A stretch of DNA of 64,000 nucleotides from Phoronis australis (lineage: Eukaryota; Phoronida; Phoronidae): positions 574,388-638,387 of the forward strand of contig NMRA01000021.1 in NCBI GenBank assembly GCA_002633005.1. The letters are read 5' to 3'. The first letter of the stretch is position 1; every line of letters starts with the position of its first letter. Under the pieces are notes generated by a model. It was not told the origin of the DNA. It worked only from the letters and a program-made list of their open reading frames with translations, and did not search any database. Positions 63,247 to 64,000 of this stretch are shown piece by piece. The position numbers and the translations under genes were made by a program.

Positions 63247-64000
63247 CACGTCCGCCATCTTGGTTTGCTTTTGGTGTTTGTGCACTGCTCGATCTTAGTT
63301 CCCTCGAAGCCTCAGTTCGTCTTTCTTTAGTCGGCATGACGACCCACTTATTCTAGCAATAGTTTGAAAACTTTTGTGATACAAATTGGAGCCTTATAAC
63401 ACGGTAGAACGGTGTTTTGCTTTAGAAAAAACGACAGTAGGCAAATGTTTTCGCCAGCATTCGCGTGAACATACTGTACTAGTTTAAAATAGTTTTGTGT
63501 GCGTTCTGTGCCAGACCCAAATTGTCACAACGTCCCAAATTTTAACAAATTTAAAATTGTAACAATTTGCGTCAGCGCTGTAAACCCAAATTGTCACAAT
63601 TTAGGCAAACTGTTGCAATTTTAACATGCTGTGAACATTCCCACTATATAAGATTGGTCCTCACCCCAGTGATTAAGGTAAACGGTGGGAAATGGAAAAT
63701 TGAAGTAGACCGTATTTATCGATGGCTGAGACGCGCTCGGCTCATGCTCAAAGGGATGCCGCCAAGCTGCTCTAGTCATCGAGTCACGAGCGAGGATAAT
63801 TGGCTTCGCTCATGCGGATATGATCAGCTGATTGCAATCTATCTAGCAGACTGTACTTTTTATGGAGAGAGTTTTACGTAGTTTTTACTGTAATATTTGA
63901 AAAGAGGAGCGAAAACAAATATGAGTACAACTTTGAATTTTTCAAATCGGCCCAGGATAAGAGATTTTGCAACACAGCAACACTCACGATTACTTTCATT
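63247..64000 (-). mobile_element. LINE 5' region, runs off the window
   Basis: On the minus strand the sequence leads from the window edge to an ATGGCGGACGTG start at about 63258. It contains both parts seen separately elsewhere: 63259-63625 matches 39202-39640, and 63626-64000 matches 33343-33712. After the start codon the ORF1 frame is not continued; a different repeat takes over. Confidence 0.55.

Overview
The window is eukaryotic and looks like a marine invertebrate metazoan. Genes are interrupted by GT-AG introns, intergenic DNA is AT-rich, and the spacers are full of miniature inverted-repeat elements, LINE fragments, a tRNA-derived SINE and a decayed Ty3/gypsy element. The phylum cannot be fixed from the sequence. 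A hemichordate, cephalochordate or cnidarian would all fit.

Four protein-coding genes can be reconstructed exon by exon, and in each the reading phases close. (1) MDP1, magnesium-dependent phosphatase 1 (HAD superfamily), + strand, six exons, 1786-8691, 166 aa. (2) A single-exon GT31 beta-1,3-galactosyltransferase-like enzyme, + strand, 15858-16994, 378 aa. (3) A seven-exon type II membrane protein with a JmjC/cupin-8-like domain that seems to have lost its iron-binding histidines, - strand, 32449 down to 23637, 379 aa. (4) A five-exon secreted protein with a signal peptide, three kringle domains and a C-terminal PAN/apple-like domain, - strand, 48818 down to 41986, 349 aa, all introns in phase 1.

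Layout: 1-0.65 kb LINE 3' remnant; 1.8-8.7 kb MDP1, whose introns hold two near-identical 1 kb blocks abutting a single N, a SINE and a repeat with CTCF-like motifs; 9-15.8 kb repeats, including a second duplicated block around a single N; 15.9-17.7 kb the glycosyltransferase; 18-20.7 kb a 2.7 kb foldback element; 21-23.6 kb spacer with a purine tract and a hairpin; 23.6-32.5 kb the JmjC-like gene; 32.6-41.9 kb a repeat belt with a 1.37 kb tandem duplication, LINE 5' ends and a LINE ORF1 broken by a MITE; 42-48.8 kb the kringle gene, with a gypsy relic in intron 1; 49.4-50.3 kb a LINE endonuclease relic; 51-52.2 kb a GC-rich degenerate repeat block; 52.2-64 kb further repeats, including palindromic arrays at 54.0-54.7 and 61.9-62.7 kb, a degenerate THAP-like frame and an inverted pair of repeats at 56.0 and 61.1 kb.

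The four genes do not form an obvious pathway. The most interesting items are the kringle-PAN gene (its last kringle cysteine is made across a splice junction, and reading through that junction gives an alternative end), the likely pseudo-JmjC protein, the hairpin array in which some loops are inverted, and the intronic repeat family carrying CTCF-like motifs.
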